Source: Alphaproteobacteria bacterium
GTDB lineage: Bacteria; Pseudomonadota; Alphaproteobacteria; Micropepsales; Micropepsaceae
Direction of reading: 5' to 3'
Assembly: GCA_016125165.1 (NCBI GenBank)
Contig: WGMH01000007.1
Span: 62,001-126,000, forward strand
Length of the DNA: 64,000 nt
Part shown: positions 18,031 to 25,990 of the stretch, piece by piece
Layout of the letters: each line of letters starts with the position of its first letter
Numbering within the stretch: position 1 is the first letter of the stretch
The notes under the pieces: generated by a model
What the model saw: the letters and a program-made list of their open reading frames with translations, nothing else
What the model was told of the DNA's origin: nothing
The model's database searches: none
Position numbers and translations under genes: made by a program

Positions 18031-18064
18031 ATCTGTTCCGCAGGCGGTGGCCCACGGAACAGAT
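18031..18064 (-). terminator. Hairpin with T-rich tail between flp pilin and cpaA (probable attenuator)
   Basis: ATCTGTTCCG and CGGAACAGAT form a perfect 10-bp stem around a 14-nt loop. Read on the minus strand it is followed by TTGCTTTTGA and ends 20 nt before the cpaA start. It lies 28 nt after the pilin stop. Such a structure would leave most transcripts carrying only the pilin, or would protect the pilin mRNA 3' end. Partial termination is inferred. Confidence 0.65.
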
Positions 18065-18092
18065 CTGGTAACCATCCGATACCTTCGCCGAC

Positions 18093-18257
18093 TTACTTTA
18101 CAGCAGCCGCGACGGTGTTGAACGTGCCGGTCAGGTTCGTACCGACCAGCTGGACGGCAGCGATGATGACGACGGCAATGCCCGCCGCGATCAGACCATA
18201 TTCAATGGCCGTCGCGCCGGATTCATCGCGAAAGAAACGAGCAGCAAGATTGCGCAT
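18093..18257 (-). CDS. flp: Flp family type IVb pilin
   Basis: 54 residues, the small size of Flp pilins. A basic leader MRNLAARFFRDESG precedes the processing site GATAIEYGLIAAG: CpaA is expected to cut after the Gly, exposing ATAIEY, with the diagnostic Glu-Tyr pair. The rest is one hydrophobic helix and a short polar tail. A GGAGG lies 6-10 nt before the ATG. It is the first gene of the pilus operon, preceded by a TTAA-N7-TTAA site. The upstream in-frame extension to 18365 is non-coding-like. Confidence 0.95.
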   Translation of the reverse strand: MRNLAARFFRDESGATAIEYGLIAAGIAVVIIAAVQLVGTNLTGTFNTVAAAVK

Positions 18258-18354
18258 AAGAGCCTCCACTTGTTTTTGACACCCTAGGACGTCCGGCCCG
18301 CAGCGAGTGCATCCGGGCGCAAGGACTGACACGGGCAACTCTATGCGTTCGGGA

Positions 18355-18369
18355 TTAATGGCCACTTAA
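18355..18369. promoter_or_regulatory. CtrA-type binding site TTAA-N7-TTAA (pilin side)
   Basis: TTAATGGCCACTTAA is an exact match to the CtrA consensus of Alphaproteobacteria, 98 nt upstream of the flp start codon. The site is symmetrical, so it gives no strand preference. Function inferred from the Caulobacter pilA precedent. Confidence 0.65.
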
Positions 18370-18497
18370 TTGAAGGACTCACTGCGACACGCTTGCTGCT
18401 CCATCCCGGAACAGAACGGACGATTCCAAGGTTCCGTGTGCGCTACAGCAAACCGAATTTTTACCATGCGACGCAATTCCCAGCGAATGTGTGGTGC

Positions 18498-18512
18498 TTA
18501 AAGCCTCATTAA
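18498..18512. promoter_or_regulatory. CtrA-type binding site TTAA-N7-TTAA (secretin N-domain side)
   Basis: TTAAAGCCTCATTAA is a second exact match, 50 nt before the ATG of the plus-strand pilus gene. That is where a site overlapping the -35 region would lie. It is 143 nt from the first site. Confidence 0.65.
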
Positions 18513-18562
18513 GTGGCGCACCGCTAAAGTCTCAGACGAGTTCACCTTGCAAGGAACGCATC

Positions 18563-19030
18563 ATGCGCGCATCCGTCAGACGTCTTGGCGCTTCACTGAT
18601 TGCGTCCACCGCCTTCGGCCTTTTCAGCACGGCGGCGCTGGCGGGCGATATCAGCGTGCCCATGGACGAAGTGCAGATGCTGACTTTCACCCGTCCTGTT
18701 TCGACTGTTTACGTTGGAAACCCGTCGGTGGCGGACGTGACCGTAATCGATGCAACCCACGTGTTCGTGTTGGGCCGTGCTTTCGGACGCACGAACCTGA
18801 TTGCGCTTGGCCCCGACGGCAAGCAGGTTACGAATTCGCGCATCAACGTGTATGGCCGCGGTGGCTCTACCGTTACGGTTCAGCGTGGTTCGAATGCGGT
18901 GACCTACGCCTGCTCGGGAAGCCAGTGCCATCCCGCCCCCGTGCCCGGCGACAATGCGACCGTGTTCGACTCTGTCACGGGGCAGGTTGCCAAGAGCCTG
19001 GAAATGGGTCTGAAGGCTGCCGGCAAATAA
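18563..19030 (+). CDS. Stand-alone pilus secretin N-terminal-domain protein
   Basis: 155 residues. Signal peptide ending in AALA (about residue 27), then the pilus-formation N-domain also found at the start of CpaC: DEVQMLTFTRPVSTVYVGNPSVADVTVIDATHVFVLGRAFGRTNLI. It has no secretin channel. The C-terminal 50 residues are distinct and contain a Cys-x4-Cys pair (YACSGSQCHPAP). It is expected in the periplasm, possibly assisting or capping the CpaC secretin. It is divergent from the flp operon with its own CtrA-type site. An AAGGA lies about 8 nt before the chosen ATG; a start at 18491 would place the CtrA box in coding sequence. Confidence 0.8.
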   Translation: MRASVRRLGASLIASTAFGLFSTAALAGDISVPMDEVQMLTFTRPVSTVYVGNPSVADVTVIDATHVFVLGRAFGRTNLIALGPDGKQVTNSRINVYGRGGSTVTVQRGSNAVTYACSGSQCHPAPVPGDNATVFDSVTGQVAKSLEMGLKAAGK

Positions 19031-19048
19031 ATTCGGCAGCTTCCGGTC

Positions 19049-19879
19049 CTATTTCAGGATCGGGTAGAAGAACTGCAGCGCCAGATTTTTGGGAAATTGC
19101 GGATCGTCGATGCCGTAGCTTTGCGGCAATTCGTTTTCGGGCATGTAAAACGTCCCGAACATCCAGTCCCACAGCGCGAATGTCCCGGCAAAATTCCTGT
19201 TTCCCCCCAGGTCTGGTGAGGTGTGATGCCACCGGTGAAAGACCGGGCTGGCAATGACGCGCTTCAACGGCCCGAATGACCAGTTCAGATTCGCATGCAC
19301 CATGGCCGAAGTCAGAATATTGAAGGGTCCCACCACCAGAAAGATATCGGTGGAGATGCCAGCGAGAATAAACGCGACGTCCACCAACACGGTCCCAAGC
19401 ATCAAATTAAATGGGTGGAAGCGCCAGGCGGAGATCCATTCCAGGTCTTCGGATGAGTGATGGACCGCGTGGTATTTCCAGAATGGATCGCGGTGGAACA
19501 TACGGTGTGACCAATAAAGCAGGAAATCTGAGCCCACCACGAAGATCGCAGCCTGAATCCAGAGCGGTAATTTCGCCAATAGGCCATGCCCATGATCATA
19601 AAGCCTGACCATGTCCTCGCCGGAAGTGATCCCAAGAAGGTAGATGGTGAACAGGATCGTGAGACCGATACGCACATAGCGTGTGAAGATTGGAATCAAT
19701 ATCCAGTATGCGAGGTCGGTGGCGAGGCCGCGCTTCCTCCACCACGGCCGACCGCCGTTGCAGGGTGCAAAAAGCGACAAGATCGAGAAGATTGCTGCAG
19801 CGGCCAGGGTGGCCGGCAGCATCCGTTCCACCGTGTGCAAAATCTGCGAAACCGTCTCCAGAAAATCGGCCCAATGCAT
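19049..19879 (-). CDS. Sterol desaturase/fatty acid hydroxylase family membrane protein
   Basis: 276 residues, four to five hydrophobic segments. All histidine boxes of the diiron hydroxylase superfamily are present: HRMFH, HAVHHSSED and HRWHH, plus the DFLLYWSHR context. Family members hydroxylate or desaturate lipids, including carotenoids, fatty acids, sterols or ornithine lipids; the substrate here is unknown. It begins 13 nt after the upstream TadG-like gene on the same strand, so it is probably on the same transcript although it has no known pilus function. It converges with the secretin N-domain gene. Confidence 0.88.
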   Translation of the reverse strand: MHWADFLETVSQILHTVERMLPATLAAAAIFSILSLFAPCNGGRPWWRKRGLATDLAYWILIPIFTRYVRIGLTILFTIYLLGITSGEDMVRLYDHGHGLLAKLPLWIQAAIFVVGSDFLLYWSHRMFHRDPFWKYHAVHHSSEDLEWISAWRFHPFNLMLGTVLVDVAFILAGISTDIFLVVGPFNILTSAMVHANLNWSFGPLKRVIASPVFHRWHHTSPDLGGNRNFAGTFALWDWMFGTFYMPENELPQSYGIDDPQFPKNLALQFFYPILK

Positions 19880-19892
19880 GAACGCCCCGGAA

Positions 19893-21659
19893 TTATTTGG
19901 CTACGCGCAGGTTGGTGATCTCGGTAGCGATCTGATCGAAAGCCGTCACGATCGCGCCCGAAGTCGTCAGATCGAAGTATTTGCTGGAATCGGTTGCACA
20001 ATCCTCAAGAACCGACGAATTTCCTGAAGTTCCATTGAGGTCAACGAAGACCGTGTAGACGGTTATATTGTCGCCTTTCACATTACCGCACACTTCGGTC
20101 ATGCGAGCATCGACTGCCGAACTCTGGTTCGACCCGTCTCCGTTCCAGCGATTCTGAGTATTCAGTCCATCACTGAGAAGGATGATCACCCGTTTTGTGT
20201 CGGCCGGGAGCACCGGCGCACTTAGAGGTATGCCGGGGGTCAGGGATTGCCAGGCCCAGGCAAGACCAATCGTTTGATTGGTCGATCCGGCGGCAGACAT
20301 TGCATCAACCTGGTTCTTCAGCGATGACCAGTCATAGCTCAACGTTCCAAGTTTGGAGGGGACGCACGACGTGGAATTCTCGGCAGGGAATTTTGTTCTC
20401 CCGTTGCTTGCCGGCGTCGTGTTTTTGACATCGTAGTCCTGATCGCGATCCATAATGCAGCCAGACCATGTACTGTGATCGTTCACAATCCAGTTGTGAG
20501 TATAGGGCGCGCCTGTCGTGGTCGTTGTAGCTTCGTCTGTTGTTGTGCGCGTGCACGTCTGTTTGCTGTTTGAACCTGACGAATGACACTCACAGGTCGT
20601 TGTGCTGACTGTTGTCGTGTCGCCACTACTCCTGGTCGTGCTTTTCGGATAGCCACTGCAATAGCTCGATGGCTTGCATGACTTCTTGCTCTTGCAGACA
20701 GTCTGAGTATCGCTGCTTGTGTGCATAATTGTGCTTGTCGTCGGCAAGCTGTCGTAACAGCCATTATAGTACCGACCGCGCCGATCTTCGTTCTTGCTGC
20801 CGCTGTCGATGGTCGGACAGATATAGCCGCTATATGCTCCACTCGAGGGAATGTAGCTGGCAGACCAGCTGCCATTGGCCAGAGTACTCTGGCAGGTGTA
20901 GCCGTTGCTCCAGTTGCTGTAAGGGCAATAGGAGCCAGGCCCAATGTTGGAGGGCGGCATGCTTCCCGGTGGTGGCGCTTCCCAATCGCTCCAGTCAATC
21001 CAGATCGCGCCCGCGTTCGAGGTGCCGACATTGACAGTCTTGCTGAAGGGTACGATCGCCACCTCTACATCACCATCCTTCGCGGCCGCATTTCTCAGCG
21101 TGGTCAGAAGCTGCTTCGTTGCCGTCTTCAGCGCGGAAATCTTGCTGGTGCCGGTGTAATCCGTCTGGCTCATGGAGCCGGTATTATCTAGGGCGAGCGC
21201 AACCCAAAGCTTGGTCTGCCCCCATATCACCTGAGACGACCCGTTGACCGTATACTGCTCAATACCGGCCACCTTCATCCATGTGGTCGGCATTGGCACG
21301 CTGGACGACACCGTTATTGTCTGGCCATCCTTGACCACACTGACCGGCGATGGCGTCCCGAGTGTCGCATCCATGGCGTAGTTCGCGTTGAAGTATTTTT
21401 GCGCCAAATCTTCGAGATTGTTCTGGGGGAGATTGGGAGACGCGCCAACCGCCAGGGCTGCCGCATCGAGCGCCTCGGCGAGCCGGGTGCGTACCACCAT
21501 TCCACGCGCGACATCGACACCGGCCCCAGCGGCAACAGTCATGGGTACCAGCGAGATCGCGAATATCGTCGCGATATTGGCCCGCCTGTCGCGAGCGAGC
21601 CCCTGGCTTATTGCGATCAGGCGACGTATTTGTTTTGACAGCAACGCATGGTGAGGCAT
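19893..21659 (-). CDS. TadG-like pilus protein with von Willebrand A domain and Cys/Ser/Thr-rich insert (copy 1)
   Basis: 588 residues from the chosen ATG; a GTG 12 codons upstream is possible. The N-terminus has the Flp/TadG hydrophobic segment (ANIATIFAISLVPMTVAAGAG), then an extracytoplasmic domain, then a VWA fold with MIDAS motif LDNTGSMS and later VIILLSDGLNTQNRW. Between them (about residues 230-410) is a long insert rich in Ser, Thr and Tyr with about a dozen cysteines (CPYSNWSNGYTC, CKSKKSC, CECHSSG). The last 18 residues are nearly identical to those of the adjacent copy. TadG-type proteins are thought to be pilus-associated adhesins or assembly factors. Confidence 0.82.
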   Translation of the reverse strand: MPHHALLSKQIRRLIAISQGLARDRRANIATIFAISLVPMTVAAGAGVDVARGMVVRTRLAEALDAAALAVGASPNLPQNNLEDLAQKYFNANYAMDATLGTPSPVSVVKDGQTITVSSSVPMPTTWMKVAGIEQYTVNGSSQVIWGQTKLWVALALDNTGSMSQTDYTGTSKISALKTATKQLLTTLRNAAAKDGDVEVAIVPFSKTVNVGTSNAGAIWIDWSDWEAPPPGSMPPSNIGPGSYCPYSNWSNGYTCQSTLANGSWSASYIPSSGAYSGYICPTIDSGSKNEDRRGRYYNGCYDSLPTTSTIMHTSSDTQTVCKSKKSCKPSSYCSGYPKSTTRSSGDTTTVSTTTCECHSSGSNSKQTCTRTTTDEATTTTTGAPYTHNWIVNDHSTWSGCIMDRDQDYDVKNTTPASNGRTKFPAENSTSCVPSKLGTLSYDWSSLKNQVDAMSAAGSTNQTIGLAWAWQSLTPGIPLSAPVLPADTKRVIILLSDGLNTQNRWNGDGSNQSSAVDARMTEVCGNVKGDNITVYTVFVDLNGTSGNSSVLEDCATDSSKYFDLTTSGAIVTAFDQIATEITNLRVAK

Positions 21660-21821
21660 CGGCTCATTGCATCTATGGTTGGCGGCGGAACCCACAGTTA
21701 GGCAGCGATGCCGCCGAACCTACCGGCCATAGCGTTATTCCGAACTTAATTACCCGAGCACGAGCAATTGCCCGTCTGTCTCGAAACGGGACAGACGAGC
21801 AAGGCATTTTTCCGTCGTCGG

Positions 21822-23570
21822 CTATTTGGCGACGCGCAAATTGGTGATTTCGGTGGCGATCTGATCGAACGCCGTGATGATGGCCCCCGATGTCGTGAGG
21901 TCGAAATATTTCGTTGAGTCGGAGGCACAGCTCTCGAGCACCGCGGAATTGCCTGAGGTGCCATTCAGATCAACAAACACCGTGTAGACTATGATATTCG
22001 CGGCCTTCACGTTCGCGCAGACCTTGCTCATGCGTGCGTCAACTGCGCTGCTCTGGTTAGAGCCATCGCCATCCCATCTGTTCTGCGTGTTGAGGCCGTC
22101 AGAGAGCAAAATGATGACCTGCTTGGTGTCAGCAGGCAGCGTACCAGCGCTGAGTGGAACACCAGACGTCAATGCCTGCCAGGCCCAAACCAGACCAATG
22201 GTCTGGTTCGTGGAGCCACCCGCAGACATTGCATCCACTTGGTTGCTCAGTGACGTCCAATCGTAGCTCAATGTCCCCAATTTCGACGGGACACATGATG
22301 TGGAGTTTTCCGCCGGGAATTTGGTTGAAGCCGTACTGGTAGGGGTCGTGTTCTGAATATCGTAGTCCTGATCACGATCCATGATGCATCCGGACCAGGT
22401 ACTGTGGTCATTCACGATCCAGCTGTGTGTGTAAGGCGCTCCCGTGGTGGTCGTCGTGGCCACGTCCGCGGTCGTCCGCGTGCAGGTCTGCTTGCTACCG
22501 GATCCAGACGAATGACACTCACAGGTCGTCGTGCTCACGGTCGTCGTATTGCCGCTCGTTGAAGTGCTGGTACTGGGATAGCCCGAACAGTATGTCGTCG
22601 TCTTGCACGACGACTTGTTGCTGCAGACTGTACTCGTATTGCTGCTCGTATTGGTGCTGGTGCTTGTGGTGGGCACGGAGTTGTAGCAGCCGTTATAATA
22701 GCGGTTTCGATGGTTGCTGTTGTTTGATCCGCTATCGATACTTGGGCAGATGTAGCCGGAATAGGTGCCGCTCGAAGGTACTGTGCTGGTTGTGGAACTG
22801 CCGTTCGTCGGTGTCTTTTGGCAAGAATAGCCATTGCTCCACGAACTGTAAGGGCAACTTGAACCAGGACCAACGCTGCTTGATGGCGTGCTGCTGGGCG
22901 GCGCGGCTTCCCAATCCGTCCAATCTATCCAGCTGGCACTCGCATTGGATGTTCCGACGTTAACGGTCTTGCTGAACGGAACGATTGCCACTTCAACATC
23001 GCCATCCTTGGCTGCCGCCTTCTGAAGCGTTGTTAGGAGCTGTTTTGTGGCGGTCTTCAGCGCTGATATTTTGCTGGTCCCTGTGGAGTCCGTCTGGCTC
23101 ATGGAGCCGGTATTGTCGAGCGCGAGTGCGACCCAGAGCTTTGTCTGACCCCAGACCACCTGAGAAGAATTGGTGACGGTGTATGTCTTGATGCCCGCAA
23201 TTTTCATCCACGTTGTGGGCATTGGAACACTGGAAGAAACGGTGATCGTCTGGCCCGACTTCACAACTGTCACGGCGCTTGGACTGCCAAGCGAGGTATC
23301 CATCGAGTAGTTGGCGTTGAAGTATTTCTGTGCAAGCGCCTCCATATCCGATTGCGACATATTGGGAGACGCACCAACGGCAAGAGCAGCGGCATCAAGA
23401 GCCTCGCCCAATCGTGTGCGCACCACCATGCCGCGCGCCACGTCCACACCAGTGCCAGCGGCGATCGTCATTGGAACGATGGAGAGAGCAAAAATCGTGG
23501 CGATATTCGCATTGCGCGCACGCATGAAGCGGGCAGCCAGGCCGCTAAGCCAACCAAACCGCGATCTCAT
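21822..23570 (-). CDS. TadG-like pilus protein with von Willebrand A domain and Cys/Ser/Thr-rich insert (copy 2)
   Basis: 582 residues, a tandem paralogue of the gene just downstream. N-terminal pilin-like membrane segment (ANIATIFALSIVPMTIAAGTG), VWA domain with LDNTGSMS and VIILLSDGLNTQNRW, and the same large insert. In this copy many insert positions have become Ser/Thr (runs such as TSTSTNTSSNTST) while the cysteines are kept. N- and C-terminal parts are strongly similar to copy 1. It is first in a probable operon copy 2 - copy 1 - desaturase. The 162-nt gap to copy 1 has an 8-bp hairpin (21773-21797). Divergent from the TadE genes. Role in adhesion inferred. Confidence 0.82.
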   Translation of the reverse strand: MRSRFGWLSGLAARFMRARNANIATIFALSIVPMTIAAGTGVDVARGMVVRTRLGEALDAAALAVGASPNMSQSDMEALAQKYFNANYSMDTSLGSPSAVTVVKSGQTITVSSSVPMPTTWMKIAGIKTYTVTNSSQVVWGQTKLWVALALDNTGSMSQTDSTGTSKISALKTATKQLLTTLQKAAAKDGDVEVAIVPFSKTVNVGTSNASASWIDWTDWEAAPPSSTPSSSVGPGSSCPYSSWSNGYSCQKTPTNGSSTTSTVPSSGTYSGYICPSIDSGSNNSNHRNRYYNGCYNSVPTTSTSTNTSSNTSTVCSNKSSCKTTTYCSGYPSTSTSTSGNTTTVSTTTCECHSSGSGSKQTCTRTTADVATTTTTGAPYTHSWIVNDHSTWSGCIMDRDQDYDIQNTTPTSTASTKFPAENSTSCVPSKLGTLSYDWTSLSNQVDAMSAGGSTNQTIGLVWAWQALTSGVPLSAGTLPADTKQVIILLSDGLNTQNRWDGDGSNQSSAVDARMSKVCANVKAANIIVYTVFVDLNGTSGNSAVLESCASDSTKYFDLTTSGAIITAFDQIATEITNLRVAK

Positions 23571-23857
23571 CTGTTTTCTGCTCAGGAAAAGTGCGCATGC
23601 ATGATTGCGCGGAACTTCTTGAAAATCCGTGTATTTCGATCCGCAACCTTATTGAAAAGTTACTGTACCAATCCGACACAAAGGCCGACATCATACGTGT
23701 CGCGGTTTTCCAGCCATTGCGCTGGAATCCGACAAACAAGGATTTAACGGCGCCATAGACTCGGTAACCAATCCTTGAGCAACTGGCGCACTTTGGCTTC
23801 GTGTCTTGAGCTCGCAGGCTTAAGACTGCAACCGGATATCCGGGTGTCGTCCGCAGC

Positions 23858-24406
23858 ATGCGTGCACGAATAAACTTTTTCAGCGGCTGTGAGCGGCTTC
23901 GGAGCCGTATGCGTCGCGACGCGCGCAGGGGCTCAGCCGCTATCGAGTTCGCCTTTATTGCGCCTGTCTTTGTGCTGTTCATGATGGGCACTATTGAGGT
24001 GGGTGCCATGTACATGGCGAACTCCGTGTTGCAGAAGGCCACTGACGATGGAGCGCGGCTTGTGCGTACGGGTCAGGCGCAATCAGCAACCATGACCCAA
24101 GCGCAGTTTCGCGACTACATTTGCGGACGCATTGCCGCGATCATTCCGTGCGACAGCAATCTGCAGATTGATATGCGAACCTATTCGGGATTCGGCAGCG
24201 CGGCTTACACAAGCCCGGTGTCAAATGGCGCGCTCAATGCCAGCCTCAACTCCTACCAAACCGGGTCAGCCGGTGACGTGGTTCTGGTGCGCGTATTCTA
24301 CCAGTGGAAACTGATTACCCCGCTGATTGGAACGCTGCTTGGCAACCTTTCCAATGGCAGACACCTGATTTCGGCGACCGCCGCATTCCAGAACGAGCCG
24401 TTCTGA
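23858..24406 (+). CDS. TadE-like pseudopilin (first copy)
   Basis: 182 residues. A basic N-terminus leads to GSAAIEFAFIAPVFVLFMMG, the TadE-like processed hydrophobic segment with the invariant Glu; CpaA is the expected processing enzyme. The remainder is extracytoplasmic, with one Cys pair (ICGRIAAIIPC). TadE/TadF pseudopilins are needed for Flp pilus assembly and adhesion. Met18 (ATG at 23909) is an alternative start with a closer GGAG. The stop codon overlaps the next start by 1 nt, so the two are probably co-translated. Confidence 0.83.
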   Translation: MRARINFFSGCERLRSRMRRDARRGSAAIEFAFIAPVFVLFMMGTIEVGAMYMANSVLQKATDDGARLVRTGQAQSATMTQAQFRDYICGRIAAIIPCDSNLQIDMRTYSGFGSAAYTSPVSNGALNASLNSYQTGSAGDVVLVRVFYQWKLITPLIGTLLGNLSNGRHLISATAAFQNEPF

Positions 24407-24951
24407 TGCTGACTTCAATCGCAAAATGCTGGATGCGCTTCTGGCGGGCCAAAGATGGCTTGGCAGCCATCGAGTTCGCGTTTATCGCGCCGGTCATGGC
24501 CACAATGTTCCTTGGCGTTGTGGAATTGTGTGACGGGCTCACTGCGCGCCAGAAAGTTACCAGCGTGGCCAGCACCGCGGCGGACCTTGTCGCACAACAA
24601 AGCAAGGTTACAGACGCGAAAAAGAGCGACATCTTCAGCGCTCTGAATGCGATTCTTTATCCATACGCGACAACTGGCGCCAAGATTCGCATTACATCCA
24701 TCATCGACAATGGCTCAGGTGGCGGGAAAGTTGCCTGGAGCGATGCGCAGAACACGTCCCCCTATTCTGTGGGCTCTGCCATCAGCGTTCCGTCCGGGTT
24801 GATCGTTTCTGGCGGCAGCGTGATCCTCGCCGAGATCACCTACAGCTACACATCTTCTACAGCAAAAATGTTCACGACGGGCGTGACGATGACGGACAAA
24901 TTTTATTCGCGCCCCCGCAAGGTCTCACAAATCTCGCGCACCTCGTCCTAA
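24406..24951 (+). CDS. TadE/TadF-like pseudopilin (second copy)
   Basis: 181 residues. Short basic leader, then GLAAIEFAFIAPVMATMFLG, almost the same processing site and helix as its upstream neighbour, though the bodies differ. The extracytoplasmic part is Ser/Thr-rich, with a YSYTSSTAKMF stretch close to the C-terminus typical of TadE-like proteins. It begins at the ATG in TGATG, 1 nt overlap with the previous gene. It converges with tesB (5-nt gap). Likely a minor pilin of the Tad system. Confidence 0.83.
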   Translation: MLTSIAKCWMRFWRAKDGLAAIEFAFIAPVMATMFLGVVELCDGLTARQKVTSVASTAADLVAQQSKVTDAKKSDIFSALNAILYPYATTGAKIRITSIIDNGSGGGKVAWSDAQNTSPYSVGSAISVPSGLIVSGGSVILAEITYSYTSSTAKMFTTGVTMTDKFYSRPRKVSQISRTSS

Positions 24952-24956
24952 CGGCG

Positions 24957-25820
24957 CTATTCTCGCGGCCGCATAAGGCCTTCCTGGGCAACGGATGCGA
25001 CCAGCACACCATTGGCATCAAAAATCAGACCACGGTTGAAGCCACGCGCGCCGAAAGCACTTGGCGAATCCTGCGCATAGAGCAGCCATTGATCCATCCG
25101 GAAGGGGCGATGAAACCACATCGCATGATCGATGCTGGCCATTTGGACCTTGTTCGAGAACCAGCCGATGCCATGCGGTAGCAACGAAGTGTCGAGCAAT
25201 GTCATGTCAGAGGCGTAGGCCATGATGCACTGATGGAGGGCAACGTCGTCAGGCAGGGGGGCTGTCGCCTTTATCCATACCGCTTGATGTGGCGGCCGCT
25301 TTTCCGGTTTGAAGATGTTGGATTTCTCCACCCCGCGCACTTCGATGGGGCGGGGTTTGGTGAAATGTTCGCGATATTGCTCCGGCACCTTGTCGGCCAT
25401 CATGCGACGCCAATCATCTTCGCTCGGCAAGCCGTCCGGGCCCGGCACGTCCGGCGCTTCGATCTGATGTTCGAGGCCTTCTTCATGGGCCGTAAACGAG
25501 GCCGACATATGGAAAATCTGGCGGCCGTGCTGGATGGCGACGACACGGCGGGTCGAAAAGCTTTTTCCGTCGCGGCTGCGGTCAACCTCGTAGAGGATTG
25601 GGACTTTGGGGTCCCCTGGCAGCATGAAGTAGGCGTGCAGGGAATGGCAGAAGCGGCCCTCAACAGTGCGGGAGGCCGCCACGAGCGCCTGCCCCAAAAC
25701 CTGGCCTCCAAAGACGCGTTGCGAGCGGTCCTTGGGGCTGACGCCCCGGAAGATGTTGACTTCGATCGGTTCGAGGTCGAGGAGCGCAATCAGCTCGGCG
25801 ACGGGATTTTCGGTGGTCAT
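24957..25820 (-). CDS. tesB: Acyl-CoA thioesterase II
   Basis: 287 residues, normal TesB length. Double hotdog fold: first half with RVFGGQVLGQALVAASRTV and SLHAYFMLPGDPKVPILYEVDR; second half with MAYASDMTLLDTSLLPHG (catalytic Asp/Thr region), SIDHAMWFHRPFRMDQWLLY and a Gln in SVAQEGLMR. It hydrolyses medium- and long-chain acyl-CoA to free acid and CoA in the cytosol. The start MTTENP has GGGAG just upstream; earlier in-frame codons to 25916 overlap the divergent btaA upstream region and are not family-like. Confidence 0.93.
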   Translation of the reverse strand: MTTENPVAELIALLDLEPIEVNIFRGVSPKDRSQRVFGGQVLGQALVAASRTVEGRFCHSLHAYFMLPGDPKVPILYEVDRSRDGKSFSTRRVVAIQHGRQIFHMSASFTAHEEGLEHQIEAPDVPGPDGLPSEDDWRRMMADKVPEQYREHFTKPRPIEVRGVEKSNIFKPEKRPPHQAVWIKATAPLPDDVALHQCIMAYASDMTLLDTSLLPHGIGWFSNKVQMASIDHAMWFHRPFRMDQWLLYAQDSPSAFGARGFNRGLIFDANGVLVASVAQEGLMRPRE

Positions 25821-25990
25821 GGCTCCCATTATCGAGGCGCATGGTGCGGCGCAAGATGGACGCCCCCCTGCCGGCTGGGTCTTGCCAGTTGGCAACCTGC
25901 CCGCCAATGGGCCCAAGTGTCATCGAAACGCCACCAACTTCGTCTTCAAGATGGCCTGGCGACTCATCACAAATGCTGCCGAAGGGGCTC

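Larger units (their letters stand above)
18258..18562. promoter_or_regulatory. 305-nt divergent control region of the pilus genes
   Basis: It separates the flp operon (minus) from the secretin N-domain gene (plus). It holds two perfect TTAA-N7-TTAA boxes (listed separately), the GGAGG of the pilin, and the AAGGA of the plus-strand gene at 18551-18555. I see no open reading frame, tRNA or clear sigma-70 promoter in it. A weak TAAAGT near 18534 could be the -10 of the plus-strand gene. Confidence 0.6.

Noticed and set aside
21773..21797. Hairpin between the tandem TadG-like genes as a terminator
   Set aside because: 8-bp stem with a 9-nt loop and no T run in the direction of transcription; too weak to call.
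25821..25990. Possible Pho box (TGTCAT half site) upstream of btaA
   Set aside because: Only one half site resembles the consensus; the second at 11-nt spacing is not recognisable.
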